Source of the DNA: Gordionus sp. m RMFG-2023
Lineage: Eukaryota; Nematomorpha; Gordioida; Chordodea; Parachordodidae
Direction: 5' to 3'
Assembly (NCBI RefSeq): GCF_954871325.1
Contig: NC_088776.1
Span: forward strand, 5,215,985-5,279,984
DNA: 64,000 nucleotides
Shown here one piece after another: positions 61,581 through 64,000 of the stretch (positions are counted from its first letter, which is position 1; each line of letters starts with the position of its first letter). The notes under the pieces are model-generated. The model saw nothing but the letters and a program-made list of their open reading frames with translations, was not told the origin of the DNA and made no database searches. A program made the translations under genes and the position numbers.

Positions 61581-61759
61581 ACGTAGATATCCTAAACTTA
61601 AAATTTATCCACCCTCTCACCTTTAAAGTAATTAAATTATACTGTAGTTCTGTAATAGGCTCTTTTTTTTTACCCCACTCCTTTTTATTTAGCCTATAGT
61701 AGACGTTTAAGCAACTTTTTTCGAAATGTTGTGCGTACAAGTACGCGTGGAGGGCTCCT
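61581..61759 (-). CDS. Prodomain-like exon, probably of the second ADAMTS-like gene (partial)
   Basis: Open from an acceptor at AATAATAG to a strong donor (ACGT|GTAAGT), with 59 codons more GC-rich than the surroundings. The end reads LITLKVRGWINFKFRIS, which resembles the prodomain strand LKIKALGKSFDVKLKL in the neighbouring metalloprotease at the same place. The start, GALHAYLYAQHFEKSC, has no counterpart. Order and strand fit a gene ending at 58967. The catalytic exons are not visible between them. The match is short, so this is an inference. Confidence 0.42.
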
Positions 61760-64000
61760 CTATTATTTTATTTTTTTAAACTTTTACACCCAAATTAAAT
61801 TAGTTCCAATTAGATGGAAAAGATTGGCCTAACTATGATCGTAATGTCATTTGATAGTAAATTTGGTCCATTTTTTTCTGATTGGTTAATTAAAATCATT
61901 TATAAACATTATGCTTGATACTGTAGCTGATAATATAAGCCTATTTTGTTAAAAGAAGAAATGAATCATTGCAAAGTATGATATATTATATTAAATTTGA
62001 TTTAATTTTTTTAAAAAAATATTTTTTAGACAACCCAATCATATATACCAAATCTAATAAACGTAAGGATATACTCTGCTATAACCTATTTCAATACACC
62101 ATATATAGAATGCTGAGCCCATAATATTACCACTGCAGAAGGAGAGATTGTAAAGGCAGAGGTAAGTTAGTAGGTAGTGTATTTGAAGTGATACAAAATC
62201 ATCTAACAGCTGAAGGTATATACTAAACTTATCTAGATTACTTACATTCATTTAGGTAAAGATTCTCAATGTAAATCTTGTACAGATCATAATACTAACA
62301 TACCCAGTAGCTCATCTAGTAATCAATAAGTAACTAATAAAATAATTATTTTTGAATTAATAATATAATAAATACAACCACAATAGATACAGCTATAAAC
62401 ATTACAACCCCAAGAAATACAACCAATTATCAAAAATAACTTTTATCCTTGATTTCAAATAACAAAAAGAATTGTATAAATTAATAATCATTTTAGGTAT
62501 ATTAACAAATAAAGCCCAAATACAATTTGCATACAACTAGATTACATATTATTTTTTTTAAATCATATTTTATTATAAATATAGACGAAAGACTTTAATA
62601 ATGCAGAAATCTTATTATAATTACAAAATTTCAACAGTGAAAATTTAAGTAAATAAATTATATTATTTACTTTTACATACTTTGATTATAAAAATTTATA
62701 TTTTGACACTGTAATTTTTAGATACACAATATAATCCAGCATCAAAAGTGAATTTGTGCCTTATCATGATGGTTATTTATACATAAAAAATTATACAAAA
62801 AGTGATACATTTAAATATTTTTTAAGGGAAAAATTTTAAAAAAAGTAAAAGCAAAATAGAAAATAAAAAGTTAAAATAGGCATCTAAATAAACCAAAAAT
62901 CCCTATTCCCGTCAATAATAAATGAGAAAAACTTTCCCAAATAAGCAGTTATAATATAGTAATTACATTTAAAATTTCAATAATATTAAATCCGCAAGTT
63001 GGCGTATGATTATTTTATGAAAAAAAAAATTTTAAAATTATATTTTGTTTTAATATATTTTAAAAATCATATTATATTATCACCTAAAAAGGTGTTTGAC
63101 TAAACTGTAAATGCCTAGGTAATATGCTAACTTGCGGATTTAATATTATTGATTAAAATGTAATTATAATTATTTTTAATATAATTATATTAAAGGATTT
63201 TATAAACTATTTATCATGAGATAAAAGGAAATACAACTATTAATGTATATTCCTCTATTATTTGAATATATATAATTTAATTTTTTATAAGTTATTTATA
63301 TCATAATAAAATGAAGAGAATATATATAATGTTGCACTAATTTGGGGTGAGTTTGCAATTATGTTAAAGTTTGGTCGTATAGATTGAGAAAGATAAGATT
63401 AGATAATTTATTAAACTATTTTTATTCAAGATTCAAAAACTATTTTGGTTTACATAATACAGTCATATATATATTTGGTAAAATAAATCAAAAATAAAAA
63501 CATCCAAGTGGACATGTAAAGTCAAATAAAATAAATTGAACAAAATATAATAAGAAATTAATGCCTTAACATATAACCACTTAAATATCCATTGAATAAA
63601 AAATAACATAACATATAAAATAATTTTATCCTAAACATTTTCAGTTTACCATGGAATTTGCCAGTTTATCTAGGCATGTACCTTAGTCAAACTGTATTTT
63701 TAGATATTTTTCCTTCTTTTTTTTAAATATTTATTAACCAATTCTATTCAACAAAAGTAAATTACTGACAACTCTAACAAATAATGAGTCATTATTTAGT
63801 AAGATTAAAAAAGTTAAAAAATCTTCTCGACAAAAAAAACGTATGATATCTTGCGACTAACAAATATAATTTCTATAATTATTGAGAGCTTTGTAACGGA
63901 CTTTGCTGGTTCCTAAAAATTTAAATGAAAGAACCGAAGCTTGTAATATTATGAAATATATTTCTGCGTTAAATTAAAATAAAACATTCTCTGGGATTAG
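61760..64000. other. AT-rich right flank with inverted repeats; weak exon-like pieces only
   Basis: A 75-bp segment at 61135-61210 recurs inverted at 63165-63245. A stem with arms of about 38 bp lies at 62975-63012 and 63120-63157. A GTTTGACTAAACTG motif occurs at 63091, at 59116 and inverted near 63690. On the plus strand 62120-62160 ends in a perfect GAG|GTAAGT donor with frame NITTAEGEIVKAE, and 62256-62318 could follow in phase; I cannot assign a family. Confidence 0.4.

Noticed and set aside
62054-62251. Minus-strand frame with NIMGSAFYIW, at first like a metalloprotease Met-turn exon
   Set aside because: It would lie upstream of the prodomain-like exon, the wrong order, and only four residues resemble IMGY.
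1-64000. CRISPR arrays, operons, riboswitches, tRNA or rRNA genes
   Set aside because: None seen. Tandem repeats here lack spacers, and the DNA is eukaryotic with spliced genes.

Overview
The window is very AT-rich eukaryotic DNA from an invertebrate animal. The evidence is multi-exon genes with GT-AG introns and animal gene families: cyclin E, an ADAMTS-type metalloprotease, a carbohydrate 6-O-sulfotransferase, a TK2/dNK-type deoxynucleoside kinase and a rhodopsin-class receptor. I cannot name the species. There are no bacterial operon features. Most exons are only 60 to 160 nt long. Many introns are 42 to 48 nt, while others are inflated to kilobases by transposons, so I built the gene models by hand from splice sites, reading phase and family motifs.

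Layout. 2.9-10.9 kb (-): cyclin E, nine exons, 417 codons, ending in a TPPxS degron; its 6.4-kb sixth intron holds a hAT transposon folded into a large inverted repeat. 12.5-16.3 kb (+): type II membrane sulfotransferase, three exons. 18.45-25.5 kb (+): deoxynucleoside kinase, eight recognised exons, with one exon that reads into an in-frame stop at its donor. 27.1-28.6 kb (-): peptide-receptor-like GPCR whose two reading frames join through a predicted 46-nt intron. 28.6-41.6 kb: gene-poor repeat DNA with a tentative GWT1/PIGW-like fragment at 34.35-34.84 kb. 41.67-52.95 kb (-): complete ADAMTS-like zinc metalloprotease, 12 exons including a 23-nt microexon, 502 codons, no thrombospondin repeats. 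53-58.9 kb: hAT-type MITEs, a minisatellite and one orphan exon. 58.97-61.76 kb (-): last exon and a prodomain-like exon of a second ADAMTS-like gene, with a young-looking non-coding LTR element between them.

The genes are unrelated single-copy loci of cell-cycle control, nucleotide salvage, glycan sulfation, signalling and extracellular proteolysis, and they do not form a pathway. The mobile DNA is the other theme. At least three hAT-type MITE families have terminal inverted repeats and 8-bp target duplications, several of them perfect. One insertion turned a roughly 65-nt intron into a 270-nt intron. Another seems to have seeded a 15-bp minisatellite whose unit is the target duplication plus the element end.
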